From Lachnospiraceae bacterium UBA938 (GTDB lineage: Bacteria; Bacillota; Clostridia; Lachnospirales; Lachnospiraceae), in assembly GCA_002293475.1 (NCBI GenBank), contig DBDG01000063.1, positions 18,635-63,954 of the forward strand: a DNA stretch of 45,320 bases. The letters are read 5' to 3'. The notes beneath the pieces were generated by a model. That model was not told the origin of the DNA. It saw only the letters and a program-made list of their open reading frames with translations, and did no database searches. Shown piece by piece: positions 30,366 to 39,953 of the stretch. Made by a program: the position numbers and the translations under genes. The stretch's first letter is position 1. Every line of letters starts with the position of its first letter.

Positions 30366-31730
30366 CTAGAAAGGAAATTTCATCCCGCCAAACATATTAC
30401 CCATGCCACGGCCACGTTTGCCCCCCATGCCGGGCATCTGTTTCATCATCTTCTGCGACTGCTCAAACTGTTTCACAAAGCGGTTCACCACGCTGATGTC
30501 AACCCCCGAACCACGGGCTATCCGTGCCTTCCGGCTGGGATTCAGCAGCTTGGGATCACGTCTTTCAGCCTTCGTCATGCTGAGGACGATCGCTTCCATA
30601 TGGGCCAGCTGCTTATCATCTACCATCGAATCCAGCCCCTTCATCTGCTTGCCCATGCCGGGCATCATCCCCAGCAAGGCGGACAGTCCGCCCATATTGC
30701 GCATCTGCTTCATGCTTTCCAGATAGTCCTCGAAATCAAATCTGCCCTTTTTCATCCGGGCGGCCATCTCCCGTTCCTTATCTTCATCAATGCTGAGGTT
30801 TTCCTGAACCTTTTCAATCAGCGTCAGTACATCCCCCATCCCCAAGATACGGTTAGCCATCCGATCCGGGTAAAACTGTTCAAGCTCGGACAGTTTCTCG
30901 CCCATACCGATAAACAATATCGGCTTCCCGGTCACCGCCTTGACGGAAAGCGCCGCCCCGCCCCTAGTGTCGCCGTCCATCTTGGAAAGCACCACGCCGT
31001 CGATGCCGATTTTATGGTTAAACTCACTGGCCACATTGACGGCATCCTGGCCGGTCATGGCATCCACAACCAGAAGAGTCTGGTGGACCTCCACCTTGGC
31101 CTTGATTTCCTGAAGCTCGGCCATCATCTCACCATCTATGTGCAGCCGGCCGGCCGTGTCCAAGATGACCACGTTATGTCCGTTTTTGCGGGCATGTTCA
31201 ATAGAAGCTTTGGCTATGTCCACCGGTCTATGCCGGTCGCCCATGGAAAAAACATCAGCCTGCTGCTTCTCCCCGTTGATTTCCAGCTGTCTGATCGCCG
31301 CCGGACGATAGATGTCACAGGCGACCAGCAGGGGTTTTTTCCCTTTCAACTTCACCTTGCCAGCGATCTTGGCGGTGGTGGTCGTCTTGCCGGAACCCTG
31401 TAGCCCGCACATCATAATAACCGTAACGGCTTTCCCCGGCTGGAACGTAAGCTCCGTGGTTTCTGAGCCCATCAGCCCGACCATTTCCTCATTGACTATC
31501 TTGATCACCATCTGGCCGGGATTCAGGCCGTTCATCACATCGGCACCGACTGCCCGTTCTTCGACCGCCTTTACAAACTGCTTCACGACCTTAAAATTGA
31601 CATCCGCTTCCAGCAAAGCCATCCGGACTTCCTTAAGCGCCAGCCGGACATCCTCTTCGGTCAGGCGGCCCTTGCTGCGCAGATTTTTAAAGATATTCTG
31701 TAATTTATCGGTCAAGCTTTCAAATGCCAT
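30366..31730 (-). CDS. ffh: Signal recognition particle protein Ffh
   Basis: Ffh is the SRP GTPase that directs membrane proteins to the translocon. It has the N domain (MAFESLTDKLQNIFKNL), G1 GLQGSGKTTT, DTAGRL, the specificity motif SKMDGDTRGGAALS, and a Met-rich M domain with the RNA-binding SGVDISVVNRFVKQFEQ. Length 454 is normal. It is coupled to ylxM upstream. The 4.5S SRP RNA gene is not in this window as far as I can see. Confidence 0.98.
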   Translation of the reverse strand: MAFESLTDKLQNIFKNLRSKGRLTEEDVRLALKEVRMALLEADVNFKVVKQFVKAVEERAVGADVMNGLNPGQMVIKIVNEEMVGLMGSETTELTFQPGKAVTVIMMCGLQGSGKTTTTAKIAGKVKLKGKKPLLVACDIYRPAAIRQLEINGEKQQADVFSMGDRHRPVDIAKASIEHARKNGHNVVILDTAGRLHIDGEMMAELQEIKAKVEVHQTLLVVDAMTGQDAVNVASEFNHKIGIDGVVLSKMDGDTRGGAALSVKAVTGKPILFIGMGEKLSELEQFYPDRMANRILGMGDVLTLIEKVQENLSIDEDKEREMAARMKKGRFDFEDYLESMKQMRNMGGLSALLGMMPGMGKQMKGLDSMVDDKQLAHMEAIVLSMTKAERRDPKLLNPSRKARIARGSGVDISVVNRFVKQFEQSQKMMKQMPGMGGKRGRGMGNMFGGMKFPF

Positions 31731-31749
31731 CGTCTACCTCAAACTAATG

Positions 31750-32091
31750 TTAGATTAAATTTAATATATCACCGGATAACTGTCGGATGTTCCGTGCCAG
31801 CTCTTCCGGCACCGTTCCCGGCTGCTCTGACAGTTGCTGGATCTCGCTTATTTTATCCCTGATCTTCGTAAATCTGTCGATCAGATGCAGCTTGTCCTCA
31901 TATCCTTGCAGCAGATGGTCACACCGCCTGATCAGGTCATGCACGCCTTGTCTGCTGATATGATATTCCGTCGCAATCTCGCTCAGAGACAGGTCATGGT
32001 AAACAAAGTCCTCATATATGTTCTTCTGATGCTCTGTCAGAAGTTCGCCGTAAAAATCATACAGCATTCCCTGCGCGACAATCTTCTCCAT
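31750..32091 (-). CDS. ylxM: YlxM-family HTH protein
   Basis: The 113-residue protein has the family pattern LYDFYGELLTEHQKNIYEDFVYHDLSLSEIA followed by the helix-turn-helix (HISRQGVHDLIRRCDHLLQGYE). It always neighbours ffh or ftsY and is thought to modulate SRP. The start at 32091 fits the family and stands after a G-rich motif; the longer frame (to 32136) is rejected because it runs through the promoter -10 box. Confidence 0.93.
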   Translation of the reverse strand: MEKIVAQGMLYDFYGELLTEHQKNIYEDFVYHDLSLSEIATEYHISRQGVHDLIRRCDHLLQGYEDKLHLIDRFTKIRDKISEIQQLSEQPGTVPEELARNIRQLSGDILNLI

Positions 32092-32118
32092 GTTACCCCC
32101 AGCCTTGCTGCTTTTGCC

Positions 32119-32173
32119 AGCATACAACAGAATCATGATCCTGTCAAGTATTTTTTCTTGACATGATCATGAT
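32119..32173 (-). promoter_or_regulatory. Promoter of the ylxM-ffh operon with overlapping inverted repeat
   Basis: On the minus strand TTGACA (32142-32147), a 17-base spacer, then TATGCT (32119-32124). The -35 box lies inside a 17-bp inverted repeat with one mismatch (32132-32148 with 32157-32173, loop TATTTTTT). The repeat could be an operator; no binder is known. Confidence 0.75.
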
Positions 32174-32263
32174 GCGTGACATGATTTGCACATGATTCGC
32201 CAGACAGGAGTCACCGGTTATGACCATTGATGGTTCGTTCTCAAACACTTTCTGCCTGGATCC

Positions 32264-33442
32264 TCACTCTGACCCCACTTCCCTCATGCTTATATTCAGA
32301 TCCACATCGCCATTGATCCCGTCAATCTGACCTTTATTACTATACTGCCATATGCTGTGCTCATAAGGAAAATAAATCGGGGTCCGGAAAAACGCGAACC
32401 ATTTTTCATATTGCTCAAGCTGCTCCATATCCAGCATCAACATGAAACTACGCAGGTTGCCGTATATCATCGGCGTATAGCCGGCATCCTTAATCCGCTC
32501 GCAAAAGGCTATCGTCACCTTGGTCCAGTCTTCCTGGGTCATATCCTTCGTCCTGGGATCTGCGGTTTCTATGTATTCGACATCTAGAACCACCGGATAG
32601 GCAATGTCATATCCGCTCAGATGTTCCAGGACAAATTCGGCCTCTTCCACGGCCTCGGCTTCATCAAGCGCCTGGGTGTAGAAATAAACACCCGTATCAA
32701 TGCCGTTTGCGGCCGCCCCTTGCATGTTCTGGTCAAAAGACGGATCCAGTACCAGCGTGCCCTCGGCGGAGCCCCTGATCCCCAGCCTGATGATCGCAAA
32801 CTCTACGCCGTCCCCGGCCACTTTGCCCCAGTCGATATCGCCCTGGTAACGGGAAACGTCGATACCTTTCTGGGATAATACATTGCCGTCTGCGTCCTGA
32901 TAGGTAAGGATCTCCTGATCATCAAGAATAAACAGGTCTTTATTATAGCTATGTTTTTTAAGGCTCTCCGAAACAGGGATGAAATGATAGCTACCACTGG
33001 CAACTACGACGATTTCCTCTGGGTAAAATTCCCTTAAGATGGCGGAGAAGTCTTCCCCGTCCACCAGCTGTGTCTTTAGCCGGTTCAGCACCTCGTCGGC
33101 GGCTTCATCGGCGGCCTGTTCCGCTAAAGCCTCCGATATTTCCTGTACTTCCTCTTCCGAGTATGTTTTCTCGGCCGAGACAATGGACGTATCCTGCCCG
33201 GCTATGTCCGCTTCCGTTATTGCCTCTGTCAGGCCGCTTTCTTCCGTCAGCGCCATCACTTCCGAAACTTGTTTTAGCTGAAGATTCTCCAGCAGCAAGA
33301 TGATGCAGCCGGTCAGGGCCCCCAAGGCGATTACACATAGTATAACCGTCATAATCAGATTGAGGCTGCCTCTTCCCATGCTTTTATTCTTGGGGATTCT
33401 TTTTCTTCGGTATCTCTTTTGGCCGGGATCCGTGTACTCCAT
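32264..33442 (-). CDS. Membrane-anchored GH25 lysozyme-family protein
   Basis: The 392-residue protein has a basic N-terminus, one TM span (about residues 29-52), a Glu/Ala-rich stalk (~55-195) and a glycoside hydrolase 25 domain (~196-385): KGIDVSRYQGDIDWGKVAG, VYFYTQALDEAEA, the catalytic PVVLDVEYIE, and IWQYSNKGQIDGINGDVDLN. It is predicted to cut peptidoglycan outside the membrane. The gene looks monocistronic, with AAGGAG five bases before the ATG. Confidence 0.93.
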   Translation of the reverse strand: MEYTDPGQKRYRRKRIPKNKSMGRGSLNLIMTVILCVIALGALTGCIILLLENLQLKQVSEVMALTEESGLTEAITEADIAGQDTSIVSAEKTYSEEEVQEISEALAEQAADEAADEVLNRLKTQLVDGEDFSAILREFYPEEIVVVASGSYHFIPVSESLKKHSYNKDLFILDDQEILTYQDADGNVLSQKGIDVSRYQGDIDWGKVAGDGVEFAIIRLGIRGSAEGTLVLDPSFDQNMQGAAANGIDTGVYFYTQALDEAEAVEEAEFVLEHLSGYDIAYPVVLDVEYIETADPRTKDMTQEDWTKVTIAFCERIKDAGYTPMIYGNLRSFMLMLDMEQLEQYEKWFAFFRTPIYFPYEHSIWQYSNKGQIDGINGDVDLNISMREVGSE

Positions 33443-33550
33443 GCGTTCTCCTTATCTTCTCGTTATATTATTACAGTATATTATGATAACTTTTCCCATT
33501 AAGCCTGTCCTCATAAAATAAAGCTGAAAAAGCATAGCTCCGGTCATGTC

Positions 33551-34351
33551 TTATATCTGTCCCAGCCGGTCCAGCCAAAGCAATATCCCATAGATAACCG
33601 GCTGATGCAGCATGTAGACCCATAAGCTGGTTCTGCCGACCGCACCTAGGCTTTTGTCGGCCAGACGGTATAACCCCGATTCCGGAACGGCTGTCCGGTT
33701 CCTGATCAGGCCGCTGCCCTTTATCCACCACCGGCCGCCGAAATATCCGGCCCAGTAAAGAAAGATCCAAGGCAGGACCGCAAAATAGTCGGCCGAGTAA
33801 AACTGCGCGGAAGGAAAGCCCAGCCAGAACAGAAACCGGCTTGCGTACAGTGCCGGCGGCAGTTCCCACACCCATAAGCCGCTTAAGCCGATCCAGCCGC
33901 CGGCAATATGCCGGATTAAGACAAATATAATTAATGAGACAAGGAAACCCGCCCCGGTAGGTATTTTCTTTAACAACGGCTGACATAGGATGGTCAGCAA
34001 TACGGCCGCGGCCAGAAAATGTATGATGCCGAACATGATGAGTTCCGACGGCATTGCCAGCGCGGTCACAGCGGTCAGGATGCCGGCGCATATTATTCTT
34101 TCCAGGGCGTTACGCCATGGTTTGCGGCTTAGCTGAAACGAAATCCCGGCAATCAGGATAAAGGTAATGCAGATCGCCTGCTGCCATGGGTAAAACCTTC
34201 TGAGCCCGCCGCCGAGCGGCAATCCGAACATCTGGATCAGGTCATAAACGGCATGATAGGCCACCATATTAACCACCGCCGCTCCCCTGATGCTGTCCAG
34301 CAAGAAGACGCGGCCGCCTGCCTTCCTATCCGATTGGTTTTGTCGCTTCAT
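33551..34351 (-). CDS. DUF1624 / heparan-alpha-glucosaminide N-acetyltransferase-like membrane protein
   Basis: The 266-residue multi-span protein opens with FLLDSIRGAAVVNMVAYHAVYDL, the family start with its conserved R-G and His, and has FILIAGISFQLSR and FGIIHFLAAAVLL. Related proteins are acyltransferases acting on sugars at the membrane; the real substrate here is unknown. AGGAG lies seven bases before the ATG. It overlaps the aminopeptidase gene by 26 bases. Confidence 0.88.
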   Translation of the reverse strand: MKRQNQSDRKAGGRVFLLDSIRGAAVVNMVAYHAVYDLIQMFGLPLGGGLRRFYPWQQAICITFILIAGISFQLSRKPWRNALERIICAGILTAVTALAMPSELIMFGIIHFLAAAVLLTILCQPLLKKIPTGAGFLVSLIIFVLIRHIAGGWIGLSGLWVWELPPALYASRFLFWLGFPSAQFYSADYFAVLPWIFLYWAGYFGGRWWIKGSGLIRNRTAVPESGLYRLADKSLGAVGRTSLWVYMLHQPVIYGILLWLDRLGQI

Positions 34352-36140
34352 CCAGCCACTCCTGTTCTTCTTTGTTAAGGTAATCTTTCAATTCTTCACG
34401 TACCCGGCGGTGATAGTCATTGAGCTGGCTGATCTCCGGAGCAGTCATAAGTGACACATCGATTCCTGCTATGTCTATCGGAACTAGGGTCAGGGTGTCA
34501 AAGCCCAGAAATAAGCCATCCTGGTTCCGCATGATCTCTTTTACGGCTAGGATGTTCTCTATCCTGATCCCGTGGCTGCCCTCGCGATATACTCCGGGCT
34601 CATTAGACAGCAGCATGCCCGGCTCTAGGACTGTCTCCGTGATATCCTTGTTATAAGTCCAGCCGATATTCTGCGGCCCCTCATGGACATTCAGCATATA
34701 TCCGATGCCGTGGCCAGTTCCGCATTTGTAGTCGATCCCCATCTGCCACAGTGCTTCCCTAGCCAGAATATCTAGGTTTCTTCCGGTACAGCCGTGCAGG
34801 AATACCGCCCGGCTAAGGGACAGCATGCCCTTGACGACAGCTGTATACTGACGCCTGATTTCATGGCTGATCGGACCCATTACAGCCGTCCTGGTCACAT
34901 CCGTGGTTCCGCCCATGTACTGGCCGCCGGAATCTACCAGGAGAAGGCCGGCGGGCAGGATCCGGCTGCTGCTCCCCTCCTTGGCTTCATAATGCATCAT
35001 GGCGGCATTGGCTCCATAGGCACATATCGTTGGGAAGGATAAGTCAAGGAAACCTTGGCTTTCCCTTCTCAGCCTGTTCAGATAAGCTGCTGCCTGGACC
35101 TCCGTAACGGCCTCTTTCTCGCCTTGCGCTTTGATCCAGCGGATGAACCGGGTCACCGCTACGCTGTCAACACGGTAGACCTCCCGGATATGTTTTGATT
35201 CCACCGGATTCTTGACCGCCTTTAAACGTTCGGTGGGATTCTTACTGATCACTAGGCCGTCTATCTGTTCCTGCTCTTTATAGTGTTCTAATTGTTTAAA
35301 TATATAATAATTACACTTATTGTCATCAATCAGGACTTTCTTCTGGTGCAGGCCCTTCATCCATGAATAGAAGCGACTATAGTCATGTACGGTTACCCCC
35401 TCTTTTGGCAAAGCTTTCCGACATTCTTCGCTAAGCCCTCCCTCGCCGACAAACAAAACCGCTTCGCTTTCGTCGATATAACCGTAGGCGAGGGTCACCG
35501 GATTGCAGGGGATATCCGCGCCGCGGATATTGAACAGCCACATCAGGTCATCCAGCCGGGTCAGCAAAAAAGCCGATGCCCCCGCCCGGCGCAGTTCTTC
35601 TCTCACCTTGCCGAGCTTATCCCGGCAGGACTGGCCGCTCCATGTAAACGGCAGATGCCATATCGGTTTGCCGGGAAGTCCGGGGCGCGTAGTCCAGATC
35701 GATTCTGTCAGATCCCGTTCGTAAAGAATCCCGACTCCCGCCGCCTTAAGTGCCGTCTCATACCGCAAGCCCGCGCGGGCACTGATGCAGCGTCCGTCGA
35801 AAGCCAGCTTCTGACCCGGTTTCATCGTATTTTTCAGATACTCCGCTATCGTCGGCACGCCCGGCTCCCGCATCTTGTAAAGGCGGATCCCGCTCCCGGC
35901 CAGTTCATGGCCGGCCTGAATAAAATATCTTCCATCGGTCCAAAGACCGGCTTCGTTCCGGGTTACCACCAATGTCCCCGCCGAGCCGCTGAAGCCGGAA
36001 AAATACTCTCTCACCTTAAAGGCGTCACAGACATATTCGGAACCATGGAAGTCTTCGGTGGGGATCAGGTAAACATCCACCCCAGCCTTCTTCATTTCCT
36101 GCCGCAATAAATCAATTGCCGAAATACTTTTCTCTGCCAT
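34326..36140 (-). CDS. Xaa-Pro aminopeptidase (M24B, long form)
   Basis: The 604-residue protein has two creatinase-like N-terminal domains (YLIPTEDFHGSEY, FSGFSGSAGTLVVT, LWTDGRYFIQA) and a C-terminal metallopeptidase domain with the ligands in LLLVDSGGQYMGGTTDVTRT, GTGHGIGYMLNVHEGPQ, LSNEPGVYREG and IRIENI. It removes N-terminal residues before Pro; cytosolic. It begins a two-gene unit with the acyltransferase gene. Confidence 0.95.
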   Translation of the reverse strand: MAEKSISAIDLLRQEMKKAGVDVYLIPTEDFHGSEYVCDAFKVREYFSGFSGSAGTLVVTRNEAGLWTDGRYFIQAGHELAGSGIRLYKMREPGVPTIAEYLKNTMKPGQKLAFDGRCISARAGLRYETALKAAGVGILYERDLTESIWTTRPGLPGKPIWHLPFTWSGQSCRDKLGKVREELRRAGASAFLLTRLDDLMWLFNIRGADIPCNPVTLAYGYIDESEAVLFVGEGGLSEECRKALPKEGVTVHDYSRFYSWMKGLHQKKVLIDDNKCNYYIFKQLEHYKEQEQIDGLVISKNPTERLKAVKNPVESKHIREVYRVDSVAVTRFIRWIKAQGEKEAVTEVQAAAYLNRLRRESQGFLDLSFPTICAYGANAAMMHYEAKEGSSSRILPAGLLLVDSGGQYMGGTTDVTRTAVMGPISHEIRRQYTAVVKGMLSLSRAVFLHGCTGRNLDILAREALWQMGIDYKCGTGHGIGYMLNVHEGPQNIGWTYNKDITETVLEPGMLLSNEPGVYREGSHGIRIENILAVKEIMRNQDGLFLGFDTLTLVPIDIAGIDVSLMTAPEISQLNDYHRRVREELKDYLNKEEQEWLDEATKPIG

Positions 36141-36277
36141 CTGAACCTTGACTCCTGTCCACTGTATTTGCGTGACTAGAATTGTTTTACACAGTTTTAT
36201 TTTATTATGGATTCACATAAAAATCCAGTAGGGATTTTGTGGTTTGCATAGTTTTTTTGCAAATTTTCTCAAATACC

Positions 36278-36307
36278 TTGTGCGGATTGCAAAAGCTATG
36301 TTATGAT
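36278..36307 (+). promoter_or_regulatory. Likely promoter of the citrate synthase gene
   Basis: TTGTGC (36278-36283), an 18-base spacer, then TATGAT (36302-36307), about 40 bases before the ATG. Confidence 0.55.
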
Positions 36308-36346
36308 TAAATTAATTTTTATTATTTTTGAAAGGAGCTAGTGCTT

Positions 36347-37711
36347 ATGGAGCAGAATATTTTTTCCCGAATTACGCCCGAAATCATTGCACTTACGGAA
36401 TTAAGCGCGAAATCCAATTTGATCGAACCGGAGCTTTTTACGAAATATGACGTAAAAAGAGGCCTGCGTGACTTAAATGGCAAGGGTGTCCTAGCCGGTC
36501 TCACCAATATTTCCGATGTACGGGCGACAGCCACAGTGAACGGTGAAACCGTCCCCGCGGACGGCAAGCTTTATTATAGAGGATATGACGTCGAGGATCT
36601 GGTTGCCGGCTTTTCCAAGGAAAACCGCTTTGGATTTGAAGAAATCACCTACCTGCTGTTGTTTAATAAGCTGCCGAACGTAGACGAGTTAGCTTCCTTC
36701 GTCAAGATTCTGTCCGGTTACCGCAGCCTCCCTACCAGCTTTGTCCGGGATATTATTATGAAAGCGCCCAGCATCGACATGATGAACGCCCTAGCACGCA
36801 GCGTCCTGACCTTGTATTCCTATGATGACCGCGCCGATGACACTTCCCTCTCCAACGTCCTCCGCCAAGGTTTACAGCTGATCAGTTTATTCCCTTTACT
36901 GACGATCTATGGCTATCAGGCCTATTGCCACTATCATGACGGCAAAAGTCTTTTTATCCATAAGCCCTTACCAGAGCTATCCACCGCCGAAAACATACTA
37001 CACATCTTACGCCCCGACAGCTCTTATACACCGTTAGAAGCCAAGCTTCTTGATATCGCCCTGGTTCTGCATATGGAGCACGGCGGCGGCAACAACTCAT
37101 CCTTCACCACCCATGTGGTTACCTCCACCCTCACCGATACCTATTCGGTCATCGCCGCGGCCATCGGTTCGCTGAAAGGCCCAAGGCATGGCGGTGCCAA
37201 TATCAAAGTGGTGAAGATGTTCGAGGAACTAAAAAAAGAAATAAAGGACTGGACCGATGAGGACGAAGTGTCCGCTTACCTGCGGCGTCTCCTCCATAAA
37301 GAAGCTTTTGACCGTTCCGGGCTGATCTATGGCGTCGGCCACGCGATTTACTCCAAATCCGACCCCCGCGCCGAGATATTCCGCTCTTTCGTTGCCACTT
37401 TATCCGATGAAAAGGGGCTGCGCGATGAATTCAACCTGTACGCCCTGGTCGAAAAACTGGGACCGCAGGTAATCGCCGCCGAACGGCAGATGTATAAGGG
37501 CGTCAGTACGAACGTTGATTTTTATTCCGGTTTTGCCTACAGCATGCTGGGGCTTCCGCTTGAACTGTATACGCCGATCTTTGCCATCGCCCGGATCAGC
37601 GGCTGGATTGCCCACCGCATGGAGGAACTGACCAATAACGGAAAGATCATCCGCCCGGCCTACAAGCCGATCGGCGAAGAGAAACCCTACATAAAAATGC
37701 CGAATAGATAA
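36347..37711 (+). CDS. gltA: Citrate synthase
   Basis: The 454-residue enzyme condenses acetyl-CoA with oxaloacetate. Visible are LYYRGYDVEDL, the active-site region HMEHGGGNNSSFTTHVVTST, SLKGPRHGGANIKV with the catalytic His, and GVGHAIYSKSDPRAEI; the catalytic Asp/Arg region is NVDFYSGFAYSMLGLP. The long form with an N-terminal extension is common in Clostridia. The ATG at 36347 has AAAGGAG nine bases upstream; a GTG at 36341 is too close. Confidence 0.95.
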   Translation: MEQNIFSRITPEIIALTELSAKSNLIEPELFTKYDVKRGLRDLNGKGVLAGLTNISDVRATATVNGETVPADGKLYYRGYDVEDLVAGFSKENRFGFEEITYLLLFNKLPNVDELASFVKILSGYRSLPTSFVRDIIMKAPSIDMMNALARSVLTLYSYDDRADDTSLSNVLRQGLQLISLFPLLTIYGYQAYCHYHDGKSLFIHKPLPELSTAENILHILRPDSSYTPLEAKLLDIALVLHMEHGGGNNSSFTTHVVTSTLTDTYSVIAAAIGSLKGPRHGGANIKVVKMFEELKKEIKDWTDEDEVSAYLRRLLHKEAFDRSGLIYGVGHAIYSKSDPRAEIFRSFVATLSDEKGLRDEFNLYALVEKLGPQVIAAERQMYKGVSTNVDFYSGFAYSMLGLPLELYTPIFAIARISGWIAHRMEELTNNGKIIRPAYKPIGEEKPYIKMPNR

Positions 37712-37720
37712 GAGGATTTA

Positions 37721-37772
37721 CCATAGCGCAAAACCCGCCCGGAAAGATGTCCGAGCGGGTTTTGCGCTATGG
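37721..37772. terminator. Bidirectional terminator between gltA and rmlC
   Basis: An 18-bp perfect stem, CCATAGCGCAAAACCCGC (37721-37738) with its complement (37755-37772), has T runs within the arms on both sides. It serves both convergent genes and touches the rmlC stop codon. Confidence 0.85.
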
Positions 37773-38372
37773 TCAGGTCAGGGTGAGTTCTGCCGCCATG
37801 GCTGTTTTTAATTTGATCTTATATTGGGCAAAAGTCTGGAGCTGCCTGTCCTTGTCGGAAAGTATGATCTTATCAATGCCGCCGATCTTATGGACAGGCC
37901 ATTGAACGGCAATCTCCCGGTCATTCCATATGATGCCGTCGTCATATTCAGCATAAATCTTCTCGGCACATTTGTAAGAAACGATGGCATCTTCCAGAAC
38001 GATATAGCCATGCCCGCAGCCCACCGGGATCAGGATCTGGTCCTGATTGCTGCCGTTAAGCATGAAGGCGCGCCATTGCCCAAAATAAGGGGAATCAGTA
38101 CGCAGATCGACAATAATTTCGAAGATCGATCCGCAAATACACCTGATCAGCTTGGGCTGCTCTTTCACGCTCTGGAAATGGATCGCCCGTATGACGCCCT
38201 TGCGGGACTCCGTATAATATACTTCCTTCAGGTCGTATTTGATGTCGTTCGCCGCGAATGCTTCCTTGGAGTAATCTTTTATAAAAGAGCCGCGGCTGTC
38301 ACGTATAATATATGGTTTAATTAAATAGACACCGGGGAAAACCAGTTTCTGGAAAGTAAAGCTCTGATTCAT
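37773..38372 (-). CDS. rmlC: dTDP-4-dehydrorhamnose 3,5-epimerase family protein
   Basis: The 199-residue cupin has FPGVYLIKPYIIRDSRGSFIKDY, the catalytic His in VIRAIHFQ, LIRCICGSIFEIIVDLR, and PVGCGHGYIVLED. RmlC acts in dTDP-rhamnose synthesis; no other rml gene is in the window, so it may be a related epimerase. The start at 38372 has AAGGA six bases upstream; the 66 extra upstream codons are low-complexity and rejected. Confidence 0.88.
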   Translation of the reverse strand: MNQSFTFQKLVFPGVYLIKPYIIRDSRGSFIKDYSKEAFAANDIKYDLKEVYYTESRKGVIRAIHFQSVKEQPKLIRCICGSIFEIIVDLRTDSPYFGQWRAFMLNGSNQDQILIPVGCGHGYIVLEDAIVSYKCAEKIYAEYDDGIIWNDREIAVQWPVHKIGGIDKIILSDKDRQLQTFAQYKIKLKTAMAAELTLT

Positions 38373-38837
38373 AATCTGTCCTTTCTTGAATAACAGCTTC
38401 AAAGCGGACATCAATATTATGAGACTGTACAGTGAATGTAATGAACAGCACCCAGAATAGCTATTAAGCGACAGGATGCTGAGGATTAAAAGGGAATATG
38501 TATGTTTAGTTATTATTAAATAATCCCATAAACAGTAATAATAATGACACGATACAAACTGCGTCAAACAAGTCCATACTGCAAATTGTGTCTATTCCCC
38601 TTTTCTCAATGTACATAACTTACGCTTGTTAATTTCCGCTACATCATCTGTTACTCCCGCTAACCTTAACAAATCATTTAGGTTTAAATATTTTAACATT
38701 ATTTATGGTTGCTGTCAAGGGGGCAAAATTGGAACTTGTACGTAATAAGCTCCTGGCGGCCGGCACCCTGACCTCAACGTGCATACTCGAACCCCATGAA
38801 GTCAGGTTCATTGAGGCTAGGATTATTTCGTAGGCGC
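38373..38837. other. Intergenic region, no supported gene
   Basis: No coding signal was found. A weak inverted repeat near 38767-38823 (CCTGACCTCAA with TTGAGGCTAGG, mismatched) lies just past the creatininase gene and may be a decayed terminator. The rest is AT-rich leader sequence of rmlC. Confidence 0.5.
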
Positions 38838-39617
38838 TTACTCCAAAAGCGACTTCACGTCATGATAGCAAAGCCCTCTTTCTCCCTTGGGCATGTCGGC
38901 GGCAATCTTTTTAAGCTCCGCGACAATCTTCGCAACGTTATTGTCTATGATTTGCTTGCCCCGCTCCGCGGAGGCAAAAACGCGGGGATCCCTGCCCCAG
39001 ACGCTTAACGGGGCACCGTCGGACGGAAGCTTATCCATATCAACCAGTTCCGGCCTGAGTGCCATCACCAAGGAGGTCTCGTTCATCGCCGCATGATCAC
39101 CTATGATGCCATCCTCGCCTTGATAACCGAGCTCCCAGAGGCTATAAAGCCGGAGCCCGTATGTTAATTTGAACTGTTCCTTGCATTGCGCAAAAAGTTT
39201 CGTTGACGGACCGTGTCCGTGACCGACGACTGCCTTAAACCCTGCGCGCGCAAGATTATGCATAATCGCATCCAGGATATCGATAAACCGTTCATCTTCT
39301 ATGTAATAGGCACTGCCTTCCAATAACTGCGGATGTCCGTCTTCAAAGCTGAGCTTTTCCATCCCATAATACGACATGCCTTCCTGTTCGAGGACGATGT
39401 CCGGGCCAAGAAACAGCATCGGCAGCACGATCCCGCCGATTTCGGCCGCCAGCCGTTCAAATATACCTTTGGACTGCAGGCCGTCCGCGCCCAAGGGCAT
39501 GTGAAAACTATGCCATTCCAAAGTACCCAAAGGCAGATAGGCGATCGGACACTCGTTTACCTTCTCAACAAATTCATCTGGCCTTAATTCTTCATATAGT
39601 ACTTTACTTCCGCTCAT
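38838..39617 (-). CDS. Creatininase-family amidohydrolase
   Basis: The 259-residue protein has the metal-binding blocks of the creatininase family: YLPLGTLEWHSFHMPLGADG (Glu, His, Asp), VVGHGHGPS and DHAAMNETSLVMALRPELV (with the late Glu). Members hydrolyse cyclic amides such as creatinine or act in cofactor synthesis; the substrate here is unknown. AAGGAGG lies six bases before the ATG. It has its own promoter. Confidence 0.93.
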   Translation of the reverse strand: MSGSKVLYEELRPDEFVEKVNECPIAYLPLGTLEWHSFHMPLGADGLQSKGIFERLAAEIGGIVLPMLFLGPDIVLEQEGMSYYGMEKLSFEDGHPQLLEGSAYYIEDERFIDILDAIMHNLARAGFKAVVGHGHGPSTKLFAQCKEQFKLTYGLRLYSLWELGYQGEDGIIGDHAAMNETSLVMALRPELVDMDKLPSDGAPLSVWGRDPRVFASAERGKQIIDNNVAKIVAELKKIAADMPKGERGLCYHDVKSLLE

Positions 39618-39704
39618 AAACGTCCTCCTTATGAATTATTTCACTAGTTCTACAGGCATGTCGCATATGGGTTTATCATTATATCCACGTGTTATATATT
39701 TCTA

Positions 39705-39733
39705 ATTATAACATATATCATTATGCAAGACAA
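39705..39733 (-). promoter_or_regulatory. Promoter of the creatininase-family gene
   Basis: On the minus strand TTGTCT (39728-39733), a 17-base spacer, then a perfect TATAAT (39705-39710). Confidence 0.7.
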
Positions 39734-39880
39734 TCTTTTGATATTTATCATGCTTTTTGTACTATACATCTTATTATGTCATGTGCTCAGACTTCTTGTT
39801 ATTTGCTTAATATATTGATTTTTTCTTACTGAATTACTAAAATGACCAATATATTTATCAATCAATTTGTTTTATTTAGA

Positions 39881-39909
39881 TTGACATGAGTGCGCGTTGG
39901 GTTTATGAT
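39881..39909 (+). promoter_or_regulatory. Promoter of the BspA-like gene
   Basis: TTGACA (39881-39886), a 17-base spacer, then TATGAT (39904-39909), about 45 bases before the ATG. Confidence 0.8.
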
Positions 39910-39953
39910 AATAAGGACACTGATTCTAACATGATATCTGGGAGGAAAAGCCG

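Larger units (their letters stand above)
39618..39953. other. Divergent intergenic region, no gene
   Basis: AT-rich and non-coding. It holds two back-to-back promoters, one for the creatininase gene and one for the BspA-like gene, and nothing else I can support. Confidence 0.6.

Noticed and set aside
38373..38567. N-terminal extension of RmlC
   Set aside because: Low-complexity residues, no family counterpart, and a proper ribosome binding site before the inner ATG at 38372.
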